64,000 nt of DNA from JBCBSZ01 sp039185015 (GCA_039185015.1 JBCDAU010000023.1:18058-82057); one strand, 5' to 3'. Counted from the first letter of the stretch, positions 25,279 to 33,631 are shown. The notes: generated by a model not told the origin, from the sequence alone. Numbers and translations are program-made.

Positions 25279-28200
25279 GTGGAACTCAGCCCTCGGTTGT
25301 TGGAAGAGAAGCAGTTCCCGCTTCGCCGGCGGGGCTACGACCCGGACGCGGTCGACGAGTTCCTGGAACGCGTCGCCCTCGCGGTCGATGAGCTGCAGCA
25401 GCGGTTGCGGGAGGCCAAGGCCTCGGGACGGGGCGCCGACGACAGCGATGTCGCTGCCGCCCGGGCCGAGGTCGAGCGGACCCTCGCCGGCGCCCGCGAC
25501 CAGGCCGACGAGATCATCCGCGTCGCCACCGAAGAGGCCGAGGTCCTGCGCCGACGCGCCGTCGACCTCGAACCGGACGCCGATCTGAGCCAGCTCGCGG
25601 CGGTCGACGGCGAGGCCGCCCGCACCGAAGCCGCGTCCATCGTCGCCGATGCCCAGCGCCTCCTCGCCCGCGCCCGTGAGCGCGCTGCGGAGGTCGAGGC
25701 CAGCGCCAGCAGCGCCGACGAGGAGCTCCAGCGCGCCCGCCGCCAGGCCGACGAGGTCCGTCGTCGGGCAGAGGACGAGGCCGATGAGGTCCGGGCCCGG
25801 GCTCAGCGCGAGGCCGACGAGACCCGATCCCACGCCGACGGCGAGGCCCGTCGGTTGCGGGGCGAGGCGGTCGACCTCCGTGACGCGGCGCTCGAATTGC
25901 GCGGCGCGTCGATCCAGCTCCGCGACACCGCAGAGCGCGAGGGCATCGACCTCAAGGCGACGCTGCGTGCCGAGGCGGCGCGCGAGGCCGCCGACCTGCG
26001 CGACACGGCGCTCCGCCTCCGCGAGGAGGCCCTGTCGCTCCAGGAGGTCGGCCTCCGTGAGAGCGGCGAGCTGCGCGAGCGGGGACGGCGCGAGGCGGAC
26101 GACCTCCGCGAGGCCGCCCGCCGTGAGGCGACCCACATCGTCGAGGACGCCAAGCGCGAGGCGATGGAGAGCCGGCGGACGATCCGTGAGGCCGGCGAGA
26201 TCGAGGCGCAGGAGCTCCAGGACGCCGCCATGGCGCTGCGCGACGGCGCGGTCGAGCTCCACGAGTCGGCGATCGCCGAGGCCGCCGAGCTGCGCGAGCG
26301 CAGTGAGCGAGAGACGACCGACATGCGCGCCTCGATCATCGGTGAGGCCGAGCGTGAGGCCGCCGCGCTCCGCGACGTCGCCCTCGAGCTGCGGAACCAG
26401 TCCGTCGTGCTCCGCGACGCCGCCGAGCGCGAGTCGACCGAGCTCCGCCAGACCACCGAGCGAGACAGCACCGAGCTGCGCGAGCGGGCCGAGCTCGTCG
26501 CCGAGGAGCTGCGACGCTCCGCCGAGCGCGACGCCGCGGCCGAGCGCGAGACCGCTCGCCGAGAGACGACCGAGCTCCGTGACACCGCCGGGCGGGAGAC
26601 GACGGCGCTGCGAGATACCGCGGAGCGTGAGGCGACGGAGCTGCGTGAGCGGTCCGAGAGCGCCGCTGCGGAGCTGCGCGGGACGGTCGACCGAGAGGTC
26701 GCCGAGCTGCGTGAGACGGCGGACCGTGAGGCGACCGAGGTGCGCGACACCGCGGCTCGTGAGGTCGCCGAGCTGCGTGAGACGACGGACCGCGAGGTGG
26801 CCGAGCTCCGCGAGACCGCCGATCGAGAGGTGACCGATCTGCGCCAGGCCGCCGATCGCGATGCCACCGAGCTCCGCCAGACCGCCGAGCGCGACGTCGC
26901 GGTGCTACGCGAGGTCGCCGATCGCGAGGTCGCCGACCTGCGCGACACGGCCACCCGCGAGACGGAGTCGCTCCGGACCACCGCCGAGGCCGAGGCGGCC
27001 GAGGTGCGGACCAGCGCCGAGCGCGACGCGGTGACGGTCCGCGAGGCCGCGGCCACGAGCGCAGCCGACACCCGGTCCGAGGCCGAGGCCGAGGCTCGGG
27101 ATCTGCGTGACATCGCGGCCCGACTCCGGGCCTCGGCGGTCGAGCTCTTCGACACGACCGAGGCCGACGTCCAGCAGCGTCGTGACGAGGTGGAGCGCGA
27201 GCTGGGACAACGGATCCGCGAAGAGGTTCGTGCTGCCAAGGCCGACGCGGAGCGCGAGGCGACGGAGCTGCGGGCGCAGGCCATCGAGCTGCGGGACGCG
27301 TCGGTGCAGCTGCGAGGCGAGGCCGAGTCCGAGGCGGACAGCCTCCGGACCACTGCGACGGACCTCAAGCGGACCGCCGAGCGAGAGGCCGCCGTGGTCC
27401 GCGAGCTCGCCGACCGGGAGAGCACCGAGCAGCGTCAGACCGCTGAGCGCGAGGCGACGCTGGTGCGTGAGACGGCCGAGCGTGAGGCGACCGACCTGCG
27501 CGACACGGCCACCCGTGAGGTCGCCGAGCTCCGGGAGGCGGCTGACCGTGAGGTCGCCGAGCTGCGTGAGACGGCGGACCGCGAGGTGACGGGCCAGCGT
27601 GAGACGGCGGACCGTGAGGTCGCCGAGTTGCGGGCCATCGCCGAGCGGGAGTCTCGGACCGCCCGGGAGGCGGCGACGAACGACGCGGCCGACGCTCGGG
27701 AGGCGGCAGAGCGAGATGCCGCCGAGCTGCGTGAGACGGTCGCCCGCGAGGCCGCCGAGGTGCGACGCAACGTCCGGGGCGACGCCGAGCGCGAAGCGGC
27801 CGATCTGCGGGTGACCGCTGCTGAGCTGCGCGAGTCCGCGGTCGCGCTCCACGAGACCGCCAGCCGTGAGGCCTCCGAGCTGCGGGCCGAGGTCGAGCGG
27901 GAGACCGGTGCCGTGCGCGCCGAGGCCGCCGAGCTCCGGGCCAGCGCAGAGCGCGAGGCGGGCGAGATCCGCGCCGAGGCCGTCGAGCTGCGCGACGCCG
28001 CCGTCCGGGTGCGCAACTCGTCGCTCGATCTGCAGAAGACCGTCGAGGACGACCTCCGCAAGCGACGTCGCGAGCTGGAGGAGCGCCTGACGGCCGAGGC
28101 CAACCGCCGCATCGAGGACGACGTCGCCCTGCGGCGGGCCGAGCTCGAGCGGGTGGCCACGGCGGACCTCGACGAGCGTCGAGCGTCACTCGATGCCGAG

Positions 28201-29019
28201 ATGACGGATCTGCTGGACCAGCGGCGAGCCGACCTCGATGTCGAGGCGCAGCGGCTCCTCGACGCCCGGGCCCGGGAGCTCGAAGCCGAGTTCGCCGATC
28301 GCCGGAACGCCCTCGAGGTCGACCTCCGGTCCCGTCCCGCCGAGCCCGATCCCGAGATCCAGGAACGGCTGCTGGAGTGGGAGCGCCAGTTGACCGAGTC
28401 GTCGAAGCGCATCGAGGAGCGGGAGCGTCGCTTCGACACCGAGACCTCGCAACGAGCGGCCCGCGAGCGGGCGGTCGACGAGCGCACCGCCGAGCTCGAC
28501 GCCCGGGCCCGCGAGCTCGCGACGCAGGCCGAGCAGCAGGTCGACCGCGGTCAGCAGCTCGATCGTCGAGCCGTCGAGCTCGATGCCCGCGAGCACGGCC
28601 TGGCCGCCGACCGAGCCGAGGCCCGAGCCGGGCTCGATCGTGAGATCGCCGCCGAGCGGCAGCGGCTCCGCGCGGCCCTCGACCAGGAGGTCGCCGGCGA
28701 ACGGGATCGCCTCCGCGAGGAGCTGGAGCGCCAGCTCGACGCCGAGCGGCAGCGGGTCGAAGCCGACTTCGCCGTCCAGCGCGAGCGCTTGCAGAGCGAT
28801 CTCGACCGAACGGTGGCGGCGACGCCCGCTCCGGACCCGGTCGTCGAGCCGGCCCTCGGGGCCGACGACGCCGACGCCGACCGCATCCGTCGTGCGGCCG
28901 TGGAGGCGGCGAGCCGCCGTGCGGCCGAGATCCGTGCGTCGGTGGCCGATGAGATCGCCGAGCTGGAGGCCGAGCGCGACCGCCTGCGCGACGAGCTCCA
29001 CGGCGGCCCGATCAGCTGA
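25279..29019 (+). CDS. Giant DivIVA-domain coiled-coil protein with hendecad repeats
   Basis: A 1246-residue protein, several times the usual 200-400 residues of DivIVA/Wag31. The N-terminal DivIVA lipid-binding domain is clear: 'EEKQFPLRRRGYDPDAVDEFLERV' within residues 9-32. The rest is almost unbroken coiled-coil. Two arrays of 11-residue repeats with consensus (E/D)LRxTA(D/E)REVA occupy residues 377-607 (21 repeats) and 695-837 (13 repeats). Between and around them are eight modules with a heptad pattern LRxxAxxLRxx(A/S). From about 850 the rod changes to a Glu/Arg/Asp-rich heptad section, with a short proline-containing break near 1182-1200 before a final helix. DivIVA proteins mark curved membrane and direct polar growth; rod length and repeat type recall Streptomyces Scy. 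It follows sepF-yggT, the normal divIVA locus. Frame, codon use and absence of stops leave no doubt that it is coding. Confidence 0.9.
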   Translation: MELSPRLLEEKQFPLRRRGYDPDAVDEFLERVALAVDELQQRLREAKASGRGADDSDVAAARAEVERTLAGARDQADEIIRVATEEAEVLRRRAVDLEPDADLSQLAAVDGEAARTEAASIVADAQRLLARARERAAEVEASASSADEELQRARRQADEVRRRAEDEADEVRARAQREADETRSHADGEARRLRGEAVDLRDAALELRGASIQLRDTAEREGIDLKATLRAEAAREAADLRDTALRLREEALSLQEVGLRESGELRERGRREADDLREAARREATHIVEDAKREAMESRRTIREAGEIEAQELQDAAMALRDGAVELHESAIAEAAELRERSERETTDMRASIIGEAEREAAALRDVALELRNQSVVLRDAAERESTELRQTTERDSTELRERAELVAEELRRSAERDAAAERETARRETTELRDTAGRETTALRDTAEREATELRERSESAAAELRGTVDREVAELRETADREATEVRDTAAREVAELRETTDREVAELRETADREVTDLRQAADRDATELRQTAERDVAVLREVADREVADLRDTATRETESLRTTAEAEAAEVRTSAERDAVTVREAAATSAADTRSEAEAEARDLRDIAARLRASAVELFDTTEADVQQRRDEVERELGQRIREEVRAAKADAEREATELRAQAIELRDASVQLRGEAESEADSLRTTATDLKRTAEREAAVVRELADRESTEQRQTAEREATLVRETAEREATDLRDTATREVAELREAADREVAELRETADREVTGQRETADREVAELRAIAERESRTAREAATNDAADAREAAERDAAELRETVAREAAEVRRNVRGDAEREAADLRVTAAELRESAVALHETASREASELRAEVERETGAVRAEAAELRASAEREAGEIRAEAVELRDAAVRVRNSSLDLQKTVEDDLRKRRRELEERLTAEANRRIEDDVALRRAELERVATADLDERRASLDAEMTDLLDQRRADLDVEAQRLLDARARELEAEFADRRNALEVDLRSRPAEPDPEIQERLLEWERQLTESSKRIEERERRFDTETSQRAARERAVDERTAELDARARELATQAEQQVDRGQQLDRRAVELDAREHGLAADRAEARAGLDREIAAERQRLRAALDQEVAGERDRLREELERQLDAERQRVEADFAVQRERLQSDLDRTVAATPAPDPVVEPALGADDADADRIRRAAVEAASRRAAEIRASVADEIAELEAERDRLRDELHGGPIS
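26407..27099 (+). repeat. Hendecad array 1 (21 x 11 codons)
   Basis: Twenty-one consecutive 33-base units inside the DivIVA-domain gene encode residues 377-607. The units are diverged at DNA level but keep xLRxxAxRExx in protein, which shows selection on the coiled-coil and old rather than recent duplication, except for a few near-identical neighbours around 26690-26830. Confidence 0.85.
27361..27789 (+). repeat. Hendecad array 2 (13 x 11 codons)
   Basis: Thirteen further units encode residues 695-837. The closest matches to array 1 are 'ELREAADREVA' and 'ELRETADREVT' at about 27526-27591. A 4-residue phase change separates its end from the next heptad module. Confidence 0.8.
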
Positions 29020-29090
29020 CCGGCCGGGATCGGCCCGACCCGATCCGGCGCGATTCGATGCAAACGCAGGTCACGCCGGTATCCTGCCCG

Positions 29091-29096
29091 CTTTCG
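29091..29096 (+). promoter_or_regulatory. -10-like hexamer upstream of the DksA-like gene
   Basis: TATCCT at 29091-29096 would give a transcript with a leader of about 26 bases that includes the purine-rich GGGGAGG stretch just before the GTG at 29128. Confidence 0.45.
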
Positions 29097-29127
29097 TCGG
29101 TCTGTTCCGGCGGGGAGGCGAGGGGCT

Positions 29128-29670
29128 GTGGCGACCAGAGGTGGAGCGAAGAAGTCGGCGAGCAAGAAGCGCGCCGCTTCCAAGAAGGCCGCCGCCAAGA
29201 AGACGACGGCCAAGAAGGCTGCCGCCAAGAAGAAGGCCGCGGCCACCACCGCCACGGCTGCCGAGCAGGGCTACCCGGTGGTCGTGCCCAAGGGCTCGCC
29301 GTTCTCCAAGGCCTTTCTCACCGCCCAGCGCGATGCGCTCGTCGAGGAGCGCGAGTCCTACACCCGTTCCGCGGCTCGTCTGAAGGCCGAGGCCGACGAG
29401 CTCGCCGCCGAGCGAGAGCCGGGTGACGTCCAGTTCGACGAGGAGTCCGGCGAGGGCGACACCATCGCCGTCGAGCGGGAGCGTGACCTCGCTCTGTCGG
29501 CCCAGGCGCTGGAGACGATCAGCGAGATCGACGCCGCGCTCGAGCGACTCGCGGAAGGCACCTACGGCATCTGCGAGGTGAGCGGCGAGCCGATCCCCGA
29601 GGAGCGCCTCGAGGCCATCCCGTACGCCCGCGTGAAGGTCGAGTACAAGGCCTCCCGGCTCGGTTCCTGA
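29128..29670 (+). CDS. DksA/TraR-family protein with Lys/Ala-rich tail and lost zinc site
   Basis: A 180-residue protein in two parts. Residues 1-45 are a Lys/Ala-rich, histone H1-like tail ('KKAAAKKTTAKKAAAKKK'). Residues 55-180 are a DksA/TraR-type helical hairpin and C-terminal finger, 'AEGTYGICEVSGEPIPEERL'. The family's four zinc-binding cysteines are reduced to one: Cys149 remains, and the others correspond to Ser152, Lys170 and Tyr173. A zinc-free DksA-like fold is therefore expected. DksA proteins act on RNA polymerase through its secondary channel; the tail suggests nucleic acid binding. Genes of this family commonly precede lspA in actinobacteria, as here (28-base gap). Confidence 0.82.
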   Translation: MATRGGAKKSASKKRAASKKAAAKKTTAKKAAAKKKAAATTATAAEQGYPVVVPKGSPFSKAFLTAQRDALVEERESYTRSAARLKAEADELAAEREPGDVQFDEESGEGDTIAVERERDLALSAQALETISEIDAALERLAEGTYGICEVSGEPIPEERLEAIPYARVKVEYKASRLGS

Positions 29671-29685
29671 GCCGCCTGACGTCGG

Positions 29686-29691
29686 TAGCAT
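29686..29691 (+). promoter_or_regulatory. -10-like hexamer, probable leaderless start
   Basis: TAGCAT lies seven bases before the lspA GTG, the same hexamer and spacing as at the DivIVA gene. Confidence 0.45.
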
Positions 29692-29698
29692 CGGCGCG

Positions 29699-30331
29699 GT
29701 GAACCTGACGTCGGTGCTCGGGCGACGCCGCCTCGTGCTGGCCGTCGCCGTGGTGATCGTGGTCATCGACCAGCTCTCCAAGTGGTGGGCGCTGGAGCGA
29801 CTCGACGATGGCCGCACGATCGACGTCGTCTGGACGTTCCGGTTCAAGCTCGCCTTCAACAGCGGTACCGCCTTCTCACAGGGCGAGGGCCTCGGCTGGC
29901 TCATCGGCATCGTCGCGCTGGCGATGTCGGTCGTGTTGCTCGTCTGGGGCGGCCGGGTGGCCAGCGTGGCGCAACGCATCGCGATCGGCGGTGTGCTCGG
30001 CGGCGCCGTCGGCAACCTCCTCGATCGGGCCGTCCGCGGTGACGACGGACTGCTCTCCGGTGCGGTCGTCGACTTCTTCGATCTCCAGTGGTGGCCGATC
30101 TTCAACGTCGCGGACATCGGCATCACCGTGGGCGTCGTCGTCCTCGTCGTGCTCCTCGCTCGCGAGGACGTGCAGGCGAGCCGAGCGGCAGCAGCCGCGG
30201 GCCCGACCGACGGTGACGAGCCGCCGGCCGCGGATCCGGCCGGACCGGACGAGCTGGCCGACCCATCGGTGGACGCGGAGCCTGCGGTCACCGAACCGAG
30301 CGCCGGTGGGGTGACCGAGGAACCCCGGTGA
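29699..30331 (+). CDS. lspA: Lipoprotein signal peptidase
   Basis: A 210-residue aspartic protease with four membrane helices that removes signal peptides from prolipoproteins after lipidation. The catalytic aspartates are Asp109 in 'GNLLDRAVRG' and Asp139 in 'FNVADIGI'; 'IDQLSKWWA' and 'FNSGTAFS' are further family motifs. Residues from about 160 to 210 form an acidic, Pro/Ala-rich tail that is not part of the enzyme core, as is common in actinobacterial LspA. The TGA overlaps the start of the pseudouridine synthase gene. Confidence 0.95.
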   Translation: MNLTSVLGRRRLVLAVAVVIVVIDQLSKWWALERLDDGRTIDVVWTFRFKLAFNSGTAFSQGEGLGWLIGIVALAMSVVLLVWGGRVASVAQRIAIGGVLGGAVGNLLDRAVRGDDGLLSGAVVDFFDLQWWPIFNVADIGITVGVVVLVVLLAREDVQASRAAAAAGPTDGDEPPAADPAGPDELADPSVDAEPAVTEPSAGGVTEEPR

Positions 30332-31248
30332 GCCAGACCCGCCGCATCTCCGTTCCGGAGGCCGCGGCCGGTGAGCGCATCGACCGACTGTTGTCCCTCG
30401 AGCTCGACCGGAGCCGCAGCGAGGTCGCCCGGCTCCTGGGGGACGGTCTCGTCACCGTCGACGGCGCCGTCGTCACCACCCGCTCCCGGCGCCTCGCCGC
30501 CGGGGAGGTGCTGGTCGCCGAGGTCCCCGATCCGGTCGACCCCCGCCCGGTCGCCGATGCCGCCGTGCCGGTCGAGGTGGTCCACGAGGACGACCACCTC
30601 ATCGTGATCGACAAGCCGGCCGGGCTGGTCGTGCACCCGGGAGCCGGCCACCCCGACGGCACCCTCGTCAACGGGCTCCTGGCGAGGTATCCGGAGCTGG
30701 CCGAGGTCGGCGACGAGCTCCGGCCGGGCATCGTGCACCGGCTCGATCGGGACACGACGGGCCTGCTCGCTGTCGCTCGGAGCCAGGAGGCCTACGAGGC
30801 CCTCGTCGACGCTCTGGCGGCCCGGTCGGTGGGTCGGGTGTACCGGGTGCTGGTCCAGGGTGTGCCTGAGGCGCCCCAGGGCCGCATCGACGCCCCGATC
30901 GGACGGAGCCCGCGAGACCCCACACGGATGACCGTCCTCGCCGACGGTCGGGAGGCGATCACGGACTACGAGGTGCTGGAGACGATGTCCGGGCTCCCCG
31001 GCGCCCGTCTCGAGTGCCGGCTGCACACGGGGCGAACGCACCAGATCCGTGTCCACCTCCGGGCCGTCCACCTCCCCGTGCTCGGCGACGACCGCTACGG
31101 CCGGATGGGCCTCGGTGCGAAGCGGCCCATGCTCCACGCGCACCGGCTCCAGCTGCGCCATCCGATCGACGGTCGTGCGATCGAGCTCGAGTCGCCCGAG
31201 CCCGACGACTTCACCTCCGTCGCCGACAAGCTCCGGCGGATGCCCTGA
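30328..31248 (+). CDS. RluD-family 23S rRNA pseudouridine synthase
   Basis: A 306-residue RluA/RluD-type pseudouridine synthase. An N-terminal S4 RNA-binding domain ('ERIDRLLSLELDRSRSEVARLL') precedes the catalytic domain with the signature 'HRLDRDTTGLLAVARS', in which Asp140 is the nucleophile; 'LECRLHTGRTHQIRVHL' and 'HAHRLQLRHP' complete the family pattern. It overlaps lspA by four bases, the normal arrangement in Gram-positive bacteria. The precise 23S rRNA target positions cannot be told from sequence. Confidence 0.93.
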   Translation: MSQTRRISVPEAAAGERIDRLLSLELDRSRSEVARLLGDGLVTVDGAVVTTRSRRLAAGEVLVAEVPDPVDPRPVADAAVPVEVVHEDDHLIVIDKPAGLVVHPGAGHPDGTLVNGLLARYPELAEVGDELRPGIVHRLDRDTTGLLAVARSQEAYEALVDALAARSVGRVYRVLVQGVPEAPQGRIDAPIGRSPRDPTRMTVLADGREAITDYEVLETMSGLPGARLECRLHTGRTHQIRVHLRAVHLPVLGDDRYGRMGLGAKRPMLHAHRLQLRHPIDGRAIELESPEPDDFTSVADKLRRMP

Positions 31249-31252
31249 GGCG

Positions 31253-31696
31253 CTATTCGGTCGACGGCCAGGCGGCCTCGCCGCGCGACATCATCGCGAT
31301 CTCCGCGAGCGTGTAGCTCTCGAGGTGCTTGCGCACCTCCTCACCGAGGAAGCTCCAGATCGCCAGCAGCACGCACTGCCCCTCGTGATCACAGGCCCCG
31401 TCGGTGTGCGGCTCACCGAAGTCGCCCATCGTGATCGGGCCGTCGACCGCCGACACGATCTGGGACAGCGTGATCTCCGACGGCGAGCGAGCGAGCACGT
31501 ACCCACCGCCCACGCCCCGCTTCGAGCGCACGAGACCAGCGCCCTTCAGCGCCAGGAGGATCTGCTCGAGGTACGGCTGCGGGAGCCCGGTCCGCTCCGC
31601 GATGTCGCGCACCGCCGTCGGCCGTCCTTCCTCGGCGTGCAGCGCGAGGGAGAGCAGAGCCCGGCTGGCGTAGTCGCCGCGGGTGGACACTCGCAT
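31253..31696 (-). CDS. Rrf2-family transcriptional regulator
   Basis: A 147-residue winged-helix protein. 'STRGDYASRALLSLA' and 'LPQPYLEQILLALKGAGLVRSKRGVGGGYVLAR' are Rrf2 signatures. IscR-type members bind a [2Fe-2S] cluster with three cysteines; here 'CDHEGQC' gives Cys102 and Cys108 and the third position is a tryptophan (Trp114), so cluster binding may be altered or absent. The ATG at 31696 is six bases after a -10-like hexamer. It is convergent with the pseudouridine synthase gene and divergent from the phosphodiesterase gene. Its target genes are unknown. Confidence 0.9.
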   Translation of the reverse strand: MRVSTRGDYASRALLSLALHAEEGRPTAVRDIAERTGLPQPYLEQILLALKGAGLVRSKRGVGGGYVLARSPSEITLSQIVSAVDGPITMGDFGEPHTDGACDHEGQCVLLAIWSFLGEEVRKHLESYTLAEIAMMSRGEAAWPSTE

Positions 31697-31702
31697 GGGG
31701 TG

Positions 31703-31708
31703 AGGATA
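31703..31708 (-). promoter_or_regulatory. -10-like hexamer, probable leaderless start
   Basis: TATCCT on the minus strand, six bases before the ATG of the Rrf2 gene. Confidence 0.45.
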
Positions 31709-31810
31709 GGCGGCGCGGTCGTCCCGGCGGCGCTGGGCGGTCGATCCCGCGCGCAGGATCCACCGTGGGGCTGGCTGGGCGACCCGTCGTCGGTGTGAGA
31801 ACGTGGTGTG

Positions 31811-32908
31811 ATGCCACCACAGCCGGTGGTCCCCGACTACGGCGGGCCGTGTCTGTCCAACCTGCTCCACGCCCTCACGGCGCCGGACCCGCCGCCGTGG
31901 CTCCCGTCGCAGGCCCGCGGCGCCCGGGCCCACGTGCTCCTGCTGCTCGACGGACTCGGGTGGAAGCAATTCATGGACCGCAAGCACCTGATGCCCACGC
32001 TGGCGTCGCTCGAGGGCGCACCGATCCATTCCGTCACCCCGACGACGACGGCCACCGCGCTCACGTCGATCACCACGGGCCTCCCACCGGCCGAGCACGG
32101 CCTGATCGGTTACCGCATCCTCGTCGACGACGAGGTGCTCAACGTGCTGCGTTGGCAGCTCGACGGCCAGGACGCCCGCACGATCCTGCCCCCGGACCAC
32201 ATGCAGGCCGTGCAGCCGTTCCTCGGGATGCGACCTCCCGTGGTCACGAAGGCCGAGTTCGGGAGGACCGGCTTCACCCAGGCCCACCTCCGGACCGCCA
32301 GGTTGGTCGGGTGGCGGGTGCCGTCCAGCATCGGCGTCGAGATCGCCGGACTGGTCGACGAGGGCGAGCCGCTCGTCTACGGCTACTACGACGCCATCGA
32401 CAAGATCGCCCACGCCGAGGGGCTCGGGTCCCACTACGAGGCCGAGCTCACCTGCGTCGACGATCTCGTCTCGCGACTGCTCGACCGGTTGCCCGACGAC
32501 GTCGCCCTCCTCGTCACCGCCGATCACGGTCAGGTGCACGTCGGCGACCGGACCCGGCAGCTCCCGGACGATCTGCTCGACCTCGTCGACGTGCAGTCCG
32601 GTGAGGGCCGCTTCCGCTGGCTCCACGCCCGGCCAGGGGCCGAGACCGACCTGGCCGACGCGGCGACCGAGTTCGCGGCGCACGAAGCCTGGGTCCCCAC
32701 GCGCCAGCAGGTGCTCGACGAGCGCTGGTTCGGCCCGGTCCCGACCGATGCGCTGCGGCGGCTCGGCGACGTGGCTCTGGTGCCCTTCGAGCCCGTCGCC
32801 TACCTCGAGCCCGACGACTCCGGACCCTTCGAGCTGATCGGCCGGCACGGTTCGCTCACCGAGGACGAGGTCCTGGTGCCACTGCTGTGTGGCCGCGGTC
32901 GCCGCTGA
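31811..32908 (+). CDS. Alkaline-phosphatase-superfamily phosphodiesterase/nucleotide pyrophosphatase
   Basis: A 365-residue cytosolic-looking metalloenzyme. The first metal ligand and nucleophile region reads 'LLLLDGLGWKQF' and 'TPTTTATALTSITTGLPPAEHGLIGY', where a threonine of the TTTATA run is the likely nucleophile; later ligands are in 'YGYYDAIDKIAHAEG' and 'VTADHGQVHV'. This matches the type I phosphodiesterase/nucleotide pyrophosphatase family. The substrate is not known. GTG 31808 immediately precedes the ATG used here and could also serve. No signal peptide is seen. Confidence 0.85.
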   Translation: MPPQPVVPDYGGPCLSNLLHALTAPDPPPWLPSQARGARAHVLLLLDGLGWKQFMDRKHLMPTLASLEGAPIHSVTPTTTATALTSITTGLPPAEHGLIGYRILVDDEVLNVLRWQLDGQDARTILPPDHMQAVQPFLGMRPPVVTKAEFGRTGFTQAHLRTARLVGWRVPSSIGVEIAGLVDEGEPLVYGYYDAIDKIAHAEGLGSHYEAELTCVDDLVSRLLDRLPDDVALLVTADHGQVHVGDRTRQLPDDLLDLVDVQSGEGRFRWLHARPGAETDLADAATEFAAHEAWVPTRQQVLDERWFGPVPTDALRRLGDVALVPFEPVAYLEPDDSGPFELIGRHGSLTEDEVLVPLLCGRGRR

Positions 32909-32914
32909 GCGATC

Positions 32915-32920
32915 TACCCT
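32915..32920 (+). promoter_or_regulatory. -10-like hexamer, probable leaderless start
   Basis: TACCCT lies eight bases before the ATG of the proteasome activator gene, with no ribosome binding site between. Confidence 0.4.
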
Positions 32921-32928
32921 CCATCCCC

Positions 32929-33477
32929 ATGGACGCCCCCGAGACCGAGACCGACGCAGCCGCCGACGGCGACGCCGTGGTCGATGCGACCGAGGTGACC
33001 GCCGAGGTCGACGGACCGGAGATGCCCGAGGTCGTCGACGAGCCGGTCGCCGAGGACGACGAGCACCAGCCGGCCATCAGGGAACCGGCCCGGGTCATGC
33101 GGATCGGGGCGATGATCCGTCAGCTCCGCGACGAGGTCCACGAGGCACCCCTCGACGAGCCGAGCCGAGAGCGGCTCCGCGAGATCTACGAGACCTCGGT
33201 GCGCGAGCTCAGCTCCGCGCTGTCGCCCGACCTCGTCGACGAGCTCGAGCGCATGACCTCGCCGTTCGCCAGTGACGCTCCCTCCGAGTCCGAGCTCCGC
33301 ATCGCCCAGGCTCAGCTCGTCGGCTGGCTCGAAGGACTGTTCCAGGGGATGCAGGCGATGCTGTTCGCGCAGCAGATGGCGGCCCAGGCCCAGCTGCAGG
33401 AGATGCGCCAGGGGCAGGGCCAGCTCCCGCCCGGCGCCGTCGGACCCGGCCCCGAACGCCCCGGCGTCTACCTCTGA
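32929..33477 (+). CDS. bpa: Bacterial proteasome activator (Bpa/PafE type)
   Basis: A 182-residue protein of the DUF2587 family. An acidic, disordered N-terminus (1-50) is followed by a four-helix region ('MRIGAMIRQLRDEVHEAPLDEPSRERLREIYETSV' in normal register, then 'QAQLVGWLEGLFQGMQAMLFAQQMAAQAQLQEM') and a flexible Gly/Pro tail. Mycobacterial Bpa forms a ring that opens the 20S proteasome without ATP by inserting a C-terminal GQYL motif; this protein ends in GVYL. Its presence implies a 20S proteasome elsewhere in the genome. The ATG at 32929 follows the phosphodiesterase stop by 20 bases. A hairpin element starts seven bases after the stop. Confidence 0.88.
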   Translation: MDAPETETDAAADGDAVVDATEVTAEVDGPEMPEVVDEPVAEDDEHQPAIREPARVMRIGAMIRQLRDEVHEAPLDEPSRERLREIYETSVRELSSALSPDLVDELERMTSPFASDAPSESELRIAQAQLVGWLEGLFQGMQAMLFAQQMAAQAQLQEMRQGQGQLPPGAVGPGPERPGVYL

Positions 33478-33583
33478 CCCTCCCGGCTGGGGCCCCGGAG
33501 CCCCAGCCTCCTCCCCAGGTCCTCGCCGCTGGCGCGGCTGCGGCGGGGCCGTCGACCCTCCCGGCTGGGGCTCCGGGCCCCCG
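33476..33583 (+). repeat. Intergenic hairpin element, copy B
   Basis: A perfect 9-bp stem GGCTGGGGC/GCCCCAGCC with loop CCCGGA lies at 33485-33508, seven bases after the bpa stop. The block after it (about 33509-33552) matches copies A and C and contains a GCCGC/GCGGC dyad. A 17-base repeat of the element's start occurs again at 33554, followed by an imperfect second hairpin. Relative to copy A, one stem base pair is exchanged on both sides (G-C to C-G). Confidence 0.8.
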
Positions 33584-33631
33584 ACCGGGAAACAACGCTG
33601 AGCGGTCGCGCCGGCACGGCGTCGCGCGAGG

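Noticed and set aside
25803..27425. Minus-strand open frame of 540 codons opposite the DivIVA gene
   Set aside because: It is Ser/Arg-rich and simply mirrors the repeated codons of the hendecad arrays.
26407..27789. Regular 33-base repeats that could suggest a CRISPR array
   Set aside because: They are in-frame coding repeats without spacers, and the units diverge at third positions.
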